Counted from the stretch's first letter, positions 49,282-58,321 are shown. The stretch: 64,000 nucleotides of DNA from Streptacidiphilus jiangxiensis (GCF_900109465.1 NZ_FOAZ01000011.1:124001-188000); one strand, 5' to 3'. The notes: generated by a model from the sequence alone, not told the origin. Numbers and translations are program-made.

Positions 49282-49887
49282 GTGAGCCTCGCCGCACCGA
49301 TCGTCCGCCCCGGCGCCGTCCTCGCCGACCTGCTGCCCGCCGCCGGGACCACCCGCGGCCGCGCGCTGGTCCGCGACGCCGCGCTCGTTCTCGGCGGTGC
49401 CGCGTTCACCGGTCTGGCCGCGCAGCTGTCCGTGCCCGTCCCCGGCTCGCCGGTGCCGGTGACCGGGCAGACGCTGGCCGCGCTGCTGGTCGGCACGGCC
49501 CTCGGCGCGCGCCGCGGCGTCGCCTCGCTGGCGCTCTACCTCGTGGCCGGGATCGCGGGCGTGCCGTGGCTCGCGGGTGGCGCGTCGGGTATGAGCGCCT
49601 CCATCGGCTACGCCGTGGGCTTCGTCGTCGCGGGCGCCCTCGTCGGCGAGCTGGCCCGCCGCGGCGCGGACCGCAGCCCGCTGCGGACGGCGGCCGCCAT
49701 GGTGCTGGGCAACCTGGCCATCTACGCCGTCGGTGTCCCGTGGCTGGCGGTGGCCCTGCACGTCTCCCTCGCCCAGGCCGCCTCGCTCGGCCTCTACCCG
49801 TTCCTGATCGGCGACGCCATCAAGATCGCTTTCGCGATGGGCCTGCTCCCGGCCGCCTGGAAGCTCGTGGGCCGCCGCGTCTCGTAG
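49282..49887 (+). CDS. bioY: Biotin transporter substrate-binding subunit
   Basis: This 201-residue integral membrane protein has five to six hydrophobic segments and the BioY features SVPVPGSPVPVTGQTLAALL and AGASGMSASIGYAVGF-like glycine-rich turns. BioY binds biotin and either works alone or with ECF energy subunits (BioM/BioN); none are adjacent. The GTG at 49282 has GGAG seven bases upstream, giving the standard length. An ORF extends upstream to 48940 but its residues are not BioY-like. No biotin-repressor box is evident. Confidence 0.94.
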   Translation: MSLAAPIVRPGAVLADLLPAAGTTRGRALVRDAALVLGGAAFTGLAAQLSVPVPGSPVPVTGQTLAALLVGTALGARRGVASLALYLVAGIAGVPWLAGGASGMSASIGYAVGFVVAGALVGELARRGADRSPLRTAAAMVLGNLAIYAVGVPWLAVALHVSLAQAASLGLYPFLIGDAIKIAFAMGLLPAAWKLVGRRVS

Positions 49888-49952
49888 GCCCCCGTGGCAG
49901 GGCCGGGCAGGGCTGACGCGCCTCGCCGACGGCGGGCTGACATAATCCAGCC

Positions 49953-50438
49953 ATGCGCGTCTACCTGGGATCCGACCACGCCGGTTTCGAGCTCAAGCAG
50001 CACTTCGTGAAGTGGCTGACCGAGGCCGGGCACGAGCCGATCGACTGCGGTCCGCACATCTACGACGCCGTCGACGACTACCCGCCGTTCTGCCTGCGTG
50101 CCGCCGAGCGCACCGCCGCGGACTCGGAGGCCCTCGGCGTCGTCATCGGTGGCAGCGGCAACGGCGAGGCCATCGCCGCCAACAAGGTCAAGGGCGTCCG
50201 CGCGGCGCTCGCCTGGAGCCTGGAGACGGCCAAGCTGGGTCGCGAGCACAACAACGCCAACGTCATCTCCATCGGCGGCCGCATGCACACCGAGGAGGAG
50301 GCCACCTCCTTCCTCCAGGCCTTCCTGGAGACGCCGTTCTCGGCCGAGGAGCGCCACATCCGCCGCATCGACATGCTGTCGGACTACGAGACCACCGGCG
50401 AGCTCCCGCCGATCCCGGCCCACCACCCGCAGGGCTGA
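49953..50438 (+). CDS. rpiB: Ribose-5-phosphate isomerase B
   Basis: This 161-residue cytoplasmic enzyme interconverts ribose-5-phosphate and ribulose-5-phosphate in the pentose phosphate pathway. It shows the N-terminal GSDHAGFELK, the active-site loop GGSGNGEAIAANKV with its catalytic Glu as in the mycobacterial enzyme, and REHNNANVISIGGR. It is full length. It is followed by the Nei/Fpg gene after 22 bases on the same strand, and the two may form an operon, as in many Streptomyces. Confidence 0.96.
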   Translation: MRVYLGSDHAGFELKQHFVKWLTEAGHEPIDCGPHIYDAVDDYPPFCLRAAERTAADSEALGVVIGGSGNGEAIAANKVKGVRAALAWSLETAKLGREHNNANVISIGGRMHTEEEATSFLQAFLETPFSAEERHIRRIDMLSDYETTGELPPIPAHHPQG

Positions 50439-50460
50439 GCGCGGCAGCAGCAGCGCAGGG

Positions 50461-51267
50461 ATGCCCGAGGGCCACACCATCCACCGACTGGCCGCCGAAT
50501 ACCACCGGGTCTTCGGCGGCCAGGCCGTTGCCGTCTCCAGCCCGCAGGGCCCGTTCGCCCAGGCCGCGGCCCAGTTGGACGGCCGCGAGCTGACCGCGAC
50601 CGACGCCAAGGGCAAGCATCTCTTCCTCGGCTTCGGTGAAACCCGGTGGATCCACATCCATCTGGGCCTGTACGGCAAGGTCTTCTGGGGCCACGGCCCC
50701 GCGCCCGAGCCGGTCGGTCAGGTCCGGCTGCGGATCGCCTCCGAGGACGCCCACGCTGACCTGCGCGGCCCGACGACCTGCCAACTGATCACCCCCGGCG
50801 AGAAGCTGGAGGTCGAGGCTCGCCTCGGGCCCGACCCGCTGCGCGCCGAGGAGAACGGCGACGCCGCCTGGAAACGGATCAGCGGCAGCCGCACCACCAT
50901 CGCCGCGCTGCTGATGGACCAGAAGGTGCTCTCCGGCGTCGGCAACGTCTACCGCGCCGAGGTCCTCTTCCGGCAGGGCGTCGACCCGCACCGCGAGGGC
51001 CGCAGCCTCGACCGCGCCGAGTGGGACGGGATCTGGGGTGACCTGCGCCCGCTGATGCGCGAGGGCGTCCGGAACAACCGCATCGACACCGTCCGCCCCG
51101 AGCACACCCCCGAGGCGATGGGCCGCCCGCCCCGCGTCGACGACCACGGCGGCGAGGTCTACGTCTACCGGCGCACCGGGCAGCCCTGCCTGGTCTGCGG
51201 CACGGAGGTGCGCACCGAGGCGCACGCGGCCCGCAACCTCTTCTGGTGCCCGCGCTGCCAGGCCTGA
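50461..51267 (+). CDS. nei: Fpg/Nei family DNA glycosylase
   Basis: This 268-residue enzyme removes oxidised bases from DNA and nicks the strand. The N-terminus MPEGHTIHRLA supplies the catalytic Pro2 and Glu3. The helix-two-turn-helix region reads LLMDQKVLSGVGNVYRAEVLF, and a C-terminal zinc finger has CLVCG and FWCPRC. The EGHTIHR start is typical of actinobacterial endonuclease VIII rather than Fpg. The ATG at 50461 is fixed by the need for Pro2. The gene follows rpiB. Confidence 0.94.
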   Translation: MPEGHTIHRLAAEYHRVFGGQAVAVSSPQGPFAQAAAQLDGRELTATDAKGKHLFLGFGETRWIHIHLGLYGKVFWGHGPAPEPVGQVRLRIASEDAHADLRGPTTCQLITPGEKLEVEARLGPDPLRAEENGDAAWKRISGSRTTIAALLMDQKVLSGVGNVYRAEVLFRQGVDPHREGRSLDRAEWDGIWGDLRPLMREGVRNNRIDTVRPEHTPEAMGRPPRVDDHGGEVYVYRRTGQPCLVCGTEVRTEAHAARNLFWCPRCQA

Positions 51268-51280
51268 CGCCACCTGGCCC

Positions 51281-52339
51281 TCAGTCGAGGCGCAGCGCGC
51301 GGACCCGTGCGAAGCAGAACCCGGCCAGCGCCGCGGCGCCCAGTGCGTACAGGGCGGTCTCGATCCACTGGAACGTCCAGTAGCGGTCCGCCGGCTGGTA
51401 GGAGACGACCTGGTCCAGCCGCAGCGCGTTCACCGCGCCGAGGCACTGCTGCGGCGTCGCGTTCTGTGCCAGGCAGACCCGCGGCGCCGGCCCGCTCCAC
51501 GGCCGCCCCGCCGAGTCCGTCGTGCCGACCGAGATCACCCAGGCGCCCGGCACGTCGACGGACTGCACCATCCGGACCGAGCCGCCCTCGATCCGCATCG
51601 AGAAGTCGTGGCCGTAGGACGCGACCAGGGGGACCGTCTTGCGCAGCGGCGCCTCGTAGAACGGGCGGACCGTCATCGGCAGCGCCACCTGGACCGCCGT
51701 CAGCACCAGCAGCGTCACCGCCATCGCGGGCAGGGTCCGGCGCAGCAACAGGCCGCAGGTGACGCCCAGCGCGAAGGCGAACAGCGCCGCGCCGACGGGC
51801 ACCAGGTCGCGCGCGCCGAAGAGCAGCGGTGCGAACCGGCCCGGCAACGACGGGCCCGCCGCCCGGCTCCCGGCCGGCAGCGCCGCAGCCCGGTCGATCG
51901 GACCGGCCCACCAGGTGACGACCAGACTGAGCAGGCCGCCCGTCACGACCGAACCCGCGCCCACCAAGCCCAGCTTGACCGCCAGCCAGCTCCGCCGGGT
52001 GGTGCTCTGGCTCCACGCCAGCCGGAACGTCCCCGCCTCCACCTCCCGGGCGATCAGCGGAGCGCCCCAGAACAGGCCCAGCAGCGCGGGCGTCAGGTAG
52101 AGCAGCACCGCTCCGGCGTAGAAGAGGACACCGGCGAGCCGGTCGGCCTGCACCCCGTCGAAGAAGTCGGCCCGGGCGGACGCGCAGGCGTCGGCGCCCG
52201 CGCAGCCGTTCAGGCCGGCGGACCGCGCCAGATCGGACAGGTGGCCGCGGCTGACGGCGAACAGCACCGCCACCGCGGTGACCGCGCCGAGGGCCGCCAG
52301 GGCCTGGACACGGAACTGCCGCCAGGTCAGCCAGATCAT
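51281..52339 (-). CDS. ABC-2 type exporter permease
   Basis: This 352-residue membrane protein has about six hydrophobic segments and a large extracytoplasmic loop near residues 225-300. It starts MIWLTWRQFRVQ, a common opening in actinobacterial permeases of this type. It has no ATPase domain and depends on the upstream gene. Its ATG overlaps the ATPase stop as ATGA. The pair is divergent from a two-component system, a usual arrangement for drug or envelope-stress exporters. Substrate unknown. Confidence 0.9.
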   Translation of the reverse strand: MIWLTWRQFRVQALAALGAVTAVAVLFAVSRGHLSDLARSAGLNGCAGADACASARADFFDGVQADRLAGVLFYAGAVLLYLTPALLGLFWGAPLIAREVEAGTFRLAWSQSTTRRSWLAVKLGLVGAGSVVTGGLLSLVVTWWAGPIDRAAALPAGSRAAGPSLPGRFAPLLFGARDLVPVGAALFAFALGVTCGLLLRRTLPAMAVTLLVLTAVQVALPMTVRPFYEAPLRKTVPLVASYGHDFSMRIEGGSVRMVQSVDVPGAWVISVGTTDSAGRPWSGPAPRVCLAQNATPQQCLGAVNALRLDQVVSYQPADRYWTFQWIETALYALGAAALAGFCFARVRALRLD

Positions 52340-53100
52340 TTCGCCGTCTCCTTCGTCGTGCGGCCCAGGTGGGTCAGCACCAGTTCCTCCAGGTCCGCTT
52401 CGCGGTTCCCGGTCACGGCGCGGTGCTCGGCGAGCAGCACGCCGATGTCCCCGGTCAGTCGCACGCGGCCCGCGTTCAGCACCACCAGGTGGTCGCAGGC
52501 GTGCTCCAGGTCGCTCACCAGATGCGAGGACAGGACGACGCTCATCGCCCGGTCCGCGACGGCCTCGGCCAGGCTCTCCAGCAACTCCCGCCGGGCCAGG
52601 GGGTCCAGGCTCGCGGCCGGCTCGTCGAGCACCAGCAGGTCGCCGCGCTTGGCCACGGCCAGCGTCAGCGCGAGCTGTGCGCGCTGTCCGCCGGACAGGC
52701 GTCCGGCCTTCCGTGCCGGGTCCAGGCCCAGCTCCTCGACGCGGCGCCGCGCGTACGCGTCGTCCCAGCCCGGGTTCAGCCGCGCGCCGAACCGCAGGTG
52801 GTCGGCGACCGTCAGGTGGGCGTAGACGGGCGCGTCCTGGGCGACGAAGCCCACCCGGGCCAACTCCCGTGGGCCCGTGCCGGGGCGGTCGCCCAGTACC
52901 TCCACGGTCCCGGCGCTCGGCGCGAGCAGGCCCATGACGAGGTTCAGCAGCGTCGACTTCCCGGCCCCGTTCGGGCCGACCAGGCCCACCACGCGACCGG
53001 CCGGGATGTCCAACGTGCAGTCCTCCAGCGCCCAACGGCCCCGGTACCGGCGGCCCAGGCCCACGGTTCGGATCGCCGGGGCGTCGATGACGACGGCCAT
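52336..53100 (-). CDS. ABC exporter ATP-binding protein
   Basis: This 254-residue ATPase has Walker A GPNGAGKST (about 41-49), signature LSGGQRAQLALTLA, Walker B LLVLDEPAASLDP and the switch histidine in SSHLVSD. It powers the permease whose gene overlaps its stop. The ATG at 53100 is preceded by GAGGAGGAG. The 195-base gap to the divergent histidine-kinase gene should contain both promoters and the response-regulator site; no clear dyad stands out. Confidence 0.94.
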   Translation of the reverse strand: MAVVIDAPAIRTVGLGRRYRGRWALEDCTLDIPAGRVVGLVGPNGAGKSTLLNLVMGLLAPSAGTVEVLGDRPGTGPRELARVGFVAQDAPVYAHLTVADHLRFGARLNPGWDDAYARRRVEELGLDPARKAGRLSGGQRAQLALTLAVAKRGDLLVLDEPAASLDPLARRELLESLAEAVADRAMSVVLSSHLVSDLEHACDHLVVLNAGRVRLTGDIGVLLAEHRAVTGNREADLEELVLTHLGRTTKETAK

Positions 53101-53295
53101 CGTGCTCCTCCTCTCGGTGTTCTCGGTGTACTCGTCTTCTCGGTCGGCGAGTCCCACCACGATCCGTCGGGCAGGCGCTCCCGGTCGTCGGGCCACGGTG
53201 CAGAGTCGGAGGCCGGATGACGGACCCAGGTACGACGGTCGGGGTCGGACCGTGGTGCGACGCGCAGGACCGGGCCGCTGGCTACGGTGTGGTTC

Positions 53296-54525
53296 ATGGA
53301 CCCGTTGAGACCGCCGCTGCGCCCGCCGTTGGTCGGACGGCTGACGAACGCCCACTGGATCGGGTTCGACTGCTTGGCGGCCCTGCTGTCGCTGCTCGTC
53401 CTGCTGCGGGCGGAGCACAGCCTGGCCGAGGGGCCGGCCTGGACCGTGGTCCCCAGCGCGCTGCTCGGCGCCGGCGCGATCGCCACCCGGCGGCTGTGGC
53501 CGGAGCCGATGCTGATCCGGGGTGCGCTCGTGCTCGCCCTGACCACCTCGCTGACGGTCTTCCCGCTGCAAGTGGTCGCCCTCGGCTTCGTGCTCTACTC
53601 GGCCGTCCAGGGGCTGCCGGTGCGCCGGTCCGTCTGGCTGCTCGTCGGCACGCTCGTCCTCGCCGCAGGAGGGCTGACCGGGCATCTGTCTCTGCGTCCC
53701 GGTCGCGTGGTCTTCTTCAGTCCCGCGCCCGTGCTCGGCCAGTTGGCCGTCGCGGCCCTCGGCTGGGTCCTGGGCCTGGTCGTCGGGCAGCAGCGGCGCT
53801 ACAGCGCGGCGGTGCGCGCGCAGGCGGAGCAGCGTGCGGCGGCCGAACTGGCGCAGGCCCAGCGCGCACTGAGCGACGAGCGGCTGCGTATCGCGCGTGA
53901 ACTGCACGACGTGCTCGCGCACTCGATGAGCCTGATCGCCGTGCAGGCGGGCGTCGCCAACCACGTCGCCGCCGAGCGCCCGGACGAGGCACGACGCGCC
54001 TTGACCGCCATCGAGGACACCAGCCGTGGAGCGCTGCGTGAACTGCGGGCCCTGCTGGGCGTCCTGCGGACCCCCGACGGCCACGGTGCGGAGCACGCGC
54101 CCACGCCGGGCCTGGCCGACCTCGACGCGCTGCTCGCCCGCACGGCGGACGCGGGCGTCCGCGTGGAGCTGACCGAGACCGGCGAACGCCCGCCGTCCCT
54201 GCCCACCGGTCTGCAACTGGCGCTCTTCCGCGTCGTGCAGGAGTCGCTCACCAACGTGGTCAAGCACGCGGGCGCGGACCGCTGTGCCGTCGCCCTCGCC
54301 TTCACCGACCGGACGGTCACGCTCGCGATCACCGACCCGGGCCCGGCGACGCCGACGGCGCCCGCCGCCACGACGCGCGACACCGGGCCCACCGGACACG
54401 GCATCGCCGGCATGCGCGAACGCGTCACCATGTACGGCGGCGAACTGCACGCCGGACCGCTCCCGACGGGCGGCTTCCGGGTCACCGCCGGCCTGCCGCT
54501 CGCCGCCCCGGAGGTCTCCCCGTGA
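53296..54525 (+). CDS. NarL-type sensor histidine kinase
   Basis: This 409-residue kinase has about four to five N-terminal membrane segments (residues 20-165), then a HisKA_3 dimerisation helix with the phosphorylated His in RIARELHDVLAHSMS. A HATPase domain follows, with ESLTNVVKHA (N box) and GHGIAGMRERV (G box). It phosphorylates the response regulator encoded next, overlapping as GTGA. The short loops between segments suggest it senses within or through the membrane, perhaps with the divergent ABC exporter. The ATG at 53296 or GTG at 53287 could be the start; both have weak ribosome sites. Confidence 0.92.
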   Translation: MDPLRPPLRPPLVGRLTNAHWIGFDCLAALLSLLVLLRAEHSLAEGPAWTVVPSALLGAGAIATRRLWPEPMLIRGALVLALTTSLTVFPLQVVALGFVLYSAVQGLPVRRSVWLLVGTLVLAAGGLTGHLSLRPGRVVFFSPAPVLGQLAVAALGWVLGLVVGQQRRYSAAVRAQAEQRAAAELAQAQRALSDERLRIARELHDVLAHSMSLIAVQAGVANHVAAERPDEARRALTAIEDTSRGALRELRALLGVLRTPDGHGAEHAPTPGLADLDALLARTADAGVRVELTETGERPPSLPTGLQLALFRVVQESLTNVVKHAGADRCAVALAFTDRTVTLAITDPGPATPTAPAATTRDTGPTGHGIAGMRERVTMYGGELHAGPLPTGGFRVTAGLPLAAPEVSP

Positions 54526-55211
54526 TCCGCGTCCTCGTCGCCGACGACCAGGCGCTCGTGCGCGGGAGCTTCCGGCTGCTGGTCGACACCGCGCCGGACC
54601 TGGAGGCGGTCGGCGAGGCGGAGACGGGGGAGGAGGCGGTCGCCCTCGCCCGCCTGCACCGCCCGGACGTGGTCCTGATGGACGTCCGCATGCCCGTCAT
54701 GGACGGCATCGAGGCCGCCCGCCGGATCGCGGGCGACCCGGCGACCGCGGACGTCCGCGTCCTCATGCTGACCACCTTCGACCTGGACGAGTACGTCTTC
54801 TCGGCGCTCCACGCGGGCGCCAGCGGGTTCCTGCTCAAGGACACCCGCCCGGCCGACCTGCTCGCCGCGATCCGGGTCGTCGCCGCCGGTGACGCCCTGC
54901 TCGCACCGGGCATCACCCGCCGCCTGATCGAGCAGTTCACCCGCGGCCCGATCCCCACCGCGGCCCCCGCGGCCGTCCTGGCGGACATCACGGAACGCGA
55001 ACGCGAGGTGCTGACCCTCGTCGGCCTCGGCCTCTCCAACGCCGAGATCTCCGAACGCCTCCATGTCAGCCCGTCGACGACCAAGACGCACATCGGCCGC
55101 CTGCTGACCAAGCTGACCGCCCGCGACCGCGCGCAACTGGTCATCGCCGCCTACGAGTCCGGCCTGATCCGGCCGGGCGGCGGGCCTGCGGCGGCGCCTA
55201 CAGCATCGTGA
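54522..55211 (+). CDS. NarL/LuxR-type response regulator
   Basis: This 229-residue protein has a receiver domain (phosphorylated Asp in VVLMDVRMPVMDG; Thr and Lys in LTTFD and LLKDTRP) and a C-terminal LuxR helix-turn-helix (ITEREREVLTLVGLGLSNAEI). It is coupled to the kinase by a GTGA overlap. Its likely target is the divergent ABC exporter promoter region (53101-53295). The 3' end overlaps the convergent membrane-protein gene by 14 bases. Confidence 0.95.
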   Translation: MIRVLVADDQALVRGSFRLLVDTAPDLEAVGEAETGEEAVALARLHRPDVVLMDVRMPVMDGIEAARRIAGDPATADVRVLMLTTFDLDEYVFSALHAGASGFLLKDTRPADLLAAIRVVAAGDALLAPGITRRLIEQFTRGPIPTAAPAAVLADITEREREVLTLVGLGLSNAEISERLHVSPSTTKTHIGRLLTKLTARDRAQLVIAAYESGLIRPGGGPAAAPTAS

Positions 55212-55734
55212 AGGAGAGCACCAGCGCCATCACGCCGAAGACGGCCGCGCCGACGAAGAGCGTGAGCACCGCGAACCCGAACCGGTTCGCCGCGCGGGCG
55301 GAGCCGCGCCGGTCGAGCAGCCCCGCCGGCGACATGCAGGCCATGCTGAGCCCGAACAGCAACAGGGCGAACCACCCCACCGCACGCTGCAGGCTGATCC
55401 GGCCGTAGTCCCCGGCTCCCGTCCGGTCGACGTCCAGCGTGCTGCCCGGCGCGACCCGCAGCGGGCTGGAGACCAGTGCGGCCGGGTCGGTGACCGTGCC
55501 GTCCGTCGAGCGGAACACGCCGGTACAGCCGATGTAGGAGCCCTTCGGCTGCGGGACCGTCCGGCACGAGGCCACCTTCACGGTCCCGGGCGTCCCCGCG
55601 AGCCCCGCCGCGTGCGCGGCCTCGTACCCGCCCCACCACACCAGCAGCGGCCCGACGACGGCCACCAGGATCAACATGGGCAGGCCGGTCTGCACCCTCA
55701 TCGTGCGGGTCCGGCGGGAGGTCAGGGTCGACAT
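55198..55734 (-). CDS. Hypothetical membrane protein with three segments
   Basis: This 178-residue protein has an N-terminal membrane segment (about 18-36), an extracytoplasmic domain with two cysteines likely forming a disulfide (SCRTVPQ...YIGCTGVF), and two C-terminal segments. I do not recognise the family with certainty; DUF3592-like proteins have this shape. The start at 55734 is best supported by length, though no strong ribosome site is seen. It converges with the response regulator. Confidence 0.75.
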   Translation of the reverse strand: MSTLTSRRTRTMRVQTGLPMLILVAVVGPLLVWWGGYEAAHAAGLAGTPGTVKVASCRTVPQPKGSYIGCTGVFRSTDGTVTDPAALVSSPLRVAPGSTLDVDRTGAGDYGRISLQRAVGWFALLLFGLSMACMSPAGLLDRRGSARAANRFGFAVLTLFVGAAVFGVMALVLSFTML

Positions 55735-55864
55735 GGGCAAGACGGTAGCTCGTGCGCGGGCGTCGGGTCGCACCGCCCCCGAGCCCGAAAATGGCGCGAT
55801 CGTTGCAGCCCACATCCGCGATCCGTCGACGGGTGACGGTGGCGCTCGGTAGGGTCTCCGGAAC

Positions 55865-57025
55865 ATGGCACGCCGCGAGACCGGGGGACACCCGGACGAC
55901 ACCCGTACGGTCCGCCTGCGCAGGGCGCAGCGACGGGCCTGGCGTCGGGTGCGCCGCGCTGCCGTGGACTACTTCCGGGGGGACGGCGCGGACTGGATCG
56001 CGTTCGCCGCCCTGCTGCTGGTCGTGCCGCTGCTGGCCCTCGCCACCATCACCCTGCCGGTCTGGTTCCCGCCGACCGCGCTCGTGCTGCCGGTGATCTC
56101 GGGTGCGCTGCTGCTGCGCCCCAGCAGCCTCGTGCTCCTCTACGCCGCGGCTGCCGCCGCGCTCGCCGCGGAGTCCGTGCTGCTCGGCCCGTACGACAGC
56201 GGCTGGCCGGGGCGGGTGACGCCCGGCTGCGTGCTGACCGTCGGCGCGGTCGGTGCGGTGGGTCTGGTCCTCGCGCAGTTCCGCAACCGCGTCGGCGTGC
56301 CCTGGCGGCGTGGCGGGTCGATGCTCTTCGACCTGCGCGAGCGGCTCAAGGTGCAGAGCCGCATCCCCTCGCTCCCGGCCGGCTGGCACGCGGAGATGGC
56401 GTTGCGTCCGGCCGGCGGGCAGTCCTTCTCCGGCGACTTCGTCGTCGCGGCCCGCACCGGCACCGGCAAGCGCGTGCTGGAGGCGGTGCTCGCCGACGTC
56501 TCCGGCAAGGGCATGGACGCGGGCTCTCGGGCCCTGCTGCTCTCCGGCGCCTTCGGTGGCCTGCTCGGCTCACTGCCGCCGCACGACTTCCTCCCCGCCG
56601 CCAACGGCTACCTGCTGCGCCAGGGCTGGGAGGAGGGCTTCGCCAGCGCGGTGCATCTGGTGCTGGATCTGGACACCGGTGAGTACGAGCTGCTGTCGGC
56701 GGGTCACCTGCCGGGCATGCAGCGGGTCAACGGCACCGGTCGCTGGGCGACCAAGGAGGCCGAGGGTCCGCTCCTCGGCATCTACGACGGCGCCAAGTTC
56801 GAGGGCGTGCGCGGGGTGCTGGGCCACGGCGACGTGCTGATGCTCTGCACGGACGGCATGGTCGAGGCCCCGGGCCGGGACCTGTCCGAGGGCATGGACC
56901 GACTCATGGGCGAGGCCGACCGGTTGATCGGCACGACCTTCTCCGGCTCCGCCTGGCGGCTGATCGAGCGGGTGGCCAAGGACCGCAGCGACGACCGGGC
57001 CCTGTTGTTGCTCTGGCGCGAATAG
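55865..57025 (+). CDS. Membrane PP2C/SpoIIE-type Ser phosphatase
   Basis: This 386-residue protein has about four membrane segments (residues 45-140) and a C-terminal SpoIIE (PPM) domain. Metal-binding Asp residues are seen in SFSGDFVVA, LADVSGKGMDA, CTDGMVEA and DRSDDRALLLLW. Such proteins dephosphorylate anti-sigma antagonists and so switch on stress sigma factors in Streptomyces. No sensor domain beyond the membrane part is present and no anti-sigma genes are adjacent. The ATG at 55865 gives the usual length. Confidence 0.93.
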   Translation: MARRETGGHPDDTRTVRLRRAQRRAWRRVRRAAVDYFRGDGADWIAFAALLLVVPLLALATITLPVWFPPTALVLPVISGALLLRPSSLVLLYAAAAAALAAESVLLGPYDSGWPGRVTPGCVLTVGAVGAVGLVLAQFRNRVGVPWRRGGSMLFDLRERLKVQSRIPSLPAGWHAEMALRPAGGQSFSGDFVVAARTGTGKRVLEAVLADVSGKGMDAGSRALLLSGAFGGLLGSLPPHDFLPAANGYLLRQGWEEGFASAVHLVLDLDTGEYELLSAGHLPGMQRVNGTGRWATKEAEGPLLGIYDGAKFEGVRGVLGHGDVLMLCTDGMVEAPGRDLSEGMDRLMGEADRLIGTTFSGSAWRLIERVAKDRSDDRALLLLWRE

Positions 57026-57089
57026 GCGTATCGCTGGCCGCACTTGTACCATCCGTCACACGATCTTCGGACAATCTCGGCTGATTGTG

Positions 57090-57107
57090 CACTCCGGCAG
57101 TGGAGTG
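57090..57107 (+). terminator. Small hairpin after the SpoIIE-type gene
   Basis: CACTCC (57090-57095) pairs with GGAGTG (57102-57107) around a six-base loop, 65 bases after the stop. It is a weak candidate terminator. The rest of 57026-57274 contains no recognised gene and should include the promoter of the small membrane protein. Confidence 0.4.
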
Positions 57108-57274
57108 TGAGTCAGAACCGCTTTACGGAGCCCGTTGATCCGGAGAGACTGGCTAGGCGGGCGAGCGTGAGCTGGGGGTGATGCCGTGGTGACGCGGCGT
57201 TGTGCTCCCGGCGCCGGGCGTCCCTCAGCTGTTGACGTAGCCGTCGTCACGCTCGAAGCGAGGAAGTGGGGCCC

Positions 57275-57472
57275 GTGACAACCTTCTCCATCTCTGCTGT
57301 CGTCCTGTTGGGGATTCTGCTCATCGTCTTCATCCGGAACAAGAGCATGAAGGTCGGATACACGGTGCTGGCCATCCTCTTCGGCTTCTTTCTGGCCAAG
57401 ACCTCGGCGGCGGCTCCGATCCAGGCCTTCCTGACCCAGATCGCCAACACGGTCAACCAGATCACCCACTAG
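57275..57472 (+). CDS. Tiny membrane protein (65 residues)
   Basis: The protein is two hydrophobic helices joined by a basic loop: FSISAVVLLGILLIVFI, then RNKSMK, then VGYTVLAILFGFFLAKT. A short outside tail ends it. The GTG at 57275 has AGGAAG eight to nine bases upstream; a GTG at 57266 is less well placed. The strong third-position GC outside the hydrophobic codons supports it as real. Function unknown. Confidence 0.82.
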   Translation: MTTFSISAVVLLGILLIVFIRNKSMKVGYTVLAILFGFFLAKTSAAAPIQAFLTQIANTVNQITH

Positions 57473-57510
57473 AGCGGTCGGCCTGAGCGGTCGGTCTGAG
57501 TGGTCGGCCG
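57472..57510. repeat. Three 13-bp tandem repeats between convergent genes
   Basis: GAGCGGTCGGCCT, GAGCGGTCGGTCT and GAGTGGTCGGCCG follow one another without gaps. They fill the space between the stops of the 65-residue gene and the next gene. A GCCGGTGCGGCCGGC pair just after could form a small hairpin that ends transcription. Confidence 0.65.
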
Positions 57511-57520
57511 GTGCGGCCGG

Positions 57521-58321
57521 CTAGAGCAGGCGGCGCAACAGGCCTGCGGGTGTGGGCGGCTGACCGATCGCCCACCTCGCGTTCCGCGGCGTGGACGTCG
57601 GCGTGCCCGTCGTCGCCTCCGCGTCCCGCAGCGCGTCCGGGTCGCGGGTCAGCAGCAGGAAGCACCGCGCCCAGGCGAGGTGCTCCCCGCGAGGCCAGGC
57701 CAGCGTCCGCAGTGCCGCCGACGCGGCGGCCACCGGCTCTCCGTCGACGCGCACCTCGGCCACCTCGTCACCGGCCCGCCCGCCGAAGAAGAGCCGCACG
57801 CCGTGCAACGCGCGGTCGTCCAGCCGCGGCAGCACCTGCGCGGCCAGGGTCGGCAAGAGGTGGTGGGCCTCCACCCACTCGCTCAGCGGCGCACTGCGGA
57901 ACCCGAAGACGGCCGCCGGCCCCTGCACGGTGTACCAGCCCGGCGCGCCCGCGACCGCGTCCGGAGCGAAGACGTCCCCGTGCAGCCCGCGGCGCTCCAG
58001 CAGCTCGACGACGGCGCTCGCCGTCGTGGTGCGCCACATGCGCACCCCGTTCTCCAGCCGCTGCTCCTCGGTGCGCCCCAGGCCGCTCACGCAGTCCCAG
58101 ACGACCGGCCCCTCGCCGTCGCCCAGCCGCAGCACGTATCCGAGGTCCAGGTGCGGCGCGACGCCCGCCTCGGCCCCCGCGTCACGGTGCTCGCGCACGG
58201 CCACGGCGGTGCGCCCCGGGCCGCGCACGACCTGCTCGTCGACGTGGAACCGCCGCCCCAGCGCGGCCATCTCCCGCACCACGCTGCGCCGTATCACGTC
58301 CAGCCGCTGATCGGCCTGCAA
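57521..58321 (-). CDS. Hypothetical cytoplasmic protein
   Basis: This 266-residue protein has no signal peptide or membrane segment. It starts at a TTG codon with AGGCGGCAGG just before, which is less certain than the stop. It contains several hydrophobic-strand and Trp-rich motifs (GPVVWDCVSGLG, APLSEWVEAHHLLP) and a C-terminal Arg/Pro-rich end. I do not recognise a domain. It converges with the tiny membrane-protein gene. Confidence 0.8.
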   Translation of the reverse strand: MQADQRLDVIRRSVVREMAALGRRFHVDEQVVRGPGRTAVAVREHRDAGAEAGVAPHLDLGYVLRLGDGEGPVVWDCVSGLGRTEEQRLENGVRMWRTTTASAVVELLERRGLHGDVFAPDAVAGAPGWYTVQGPAAVFGFRSAPLSEWVEAHHLLPTLAAQVLPRLDDRALHGVRLFFGGRAGDEVAEVRVDGEPVAAASAALRTLAWPRGEHLAWARCFLLLTRDPDALRDAEATTGTPTSTPRNARWAIGQPPTPAGLLRRLL

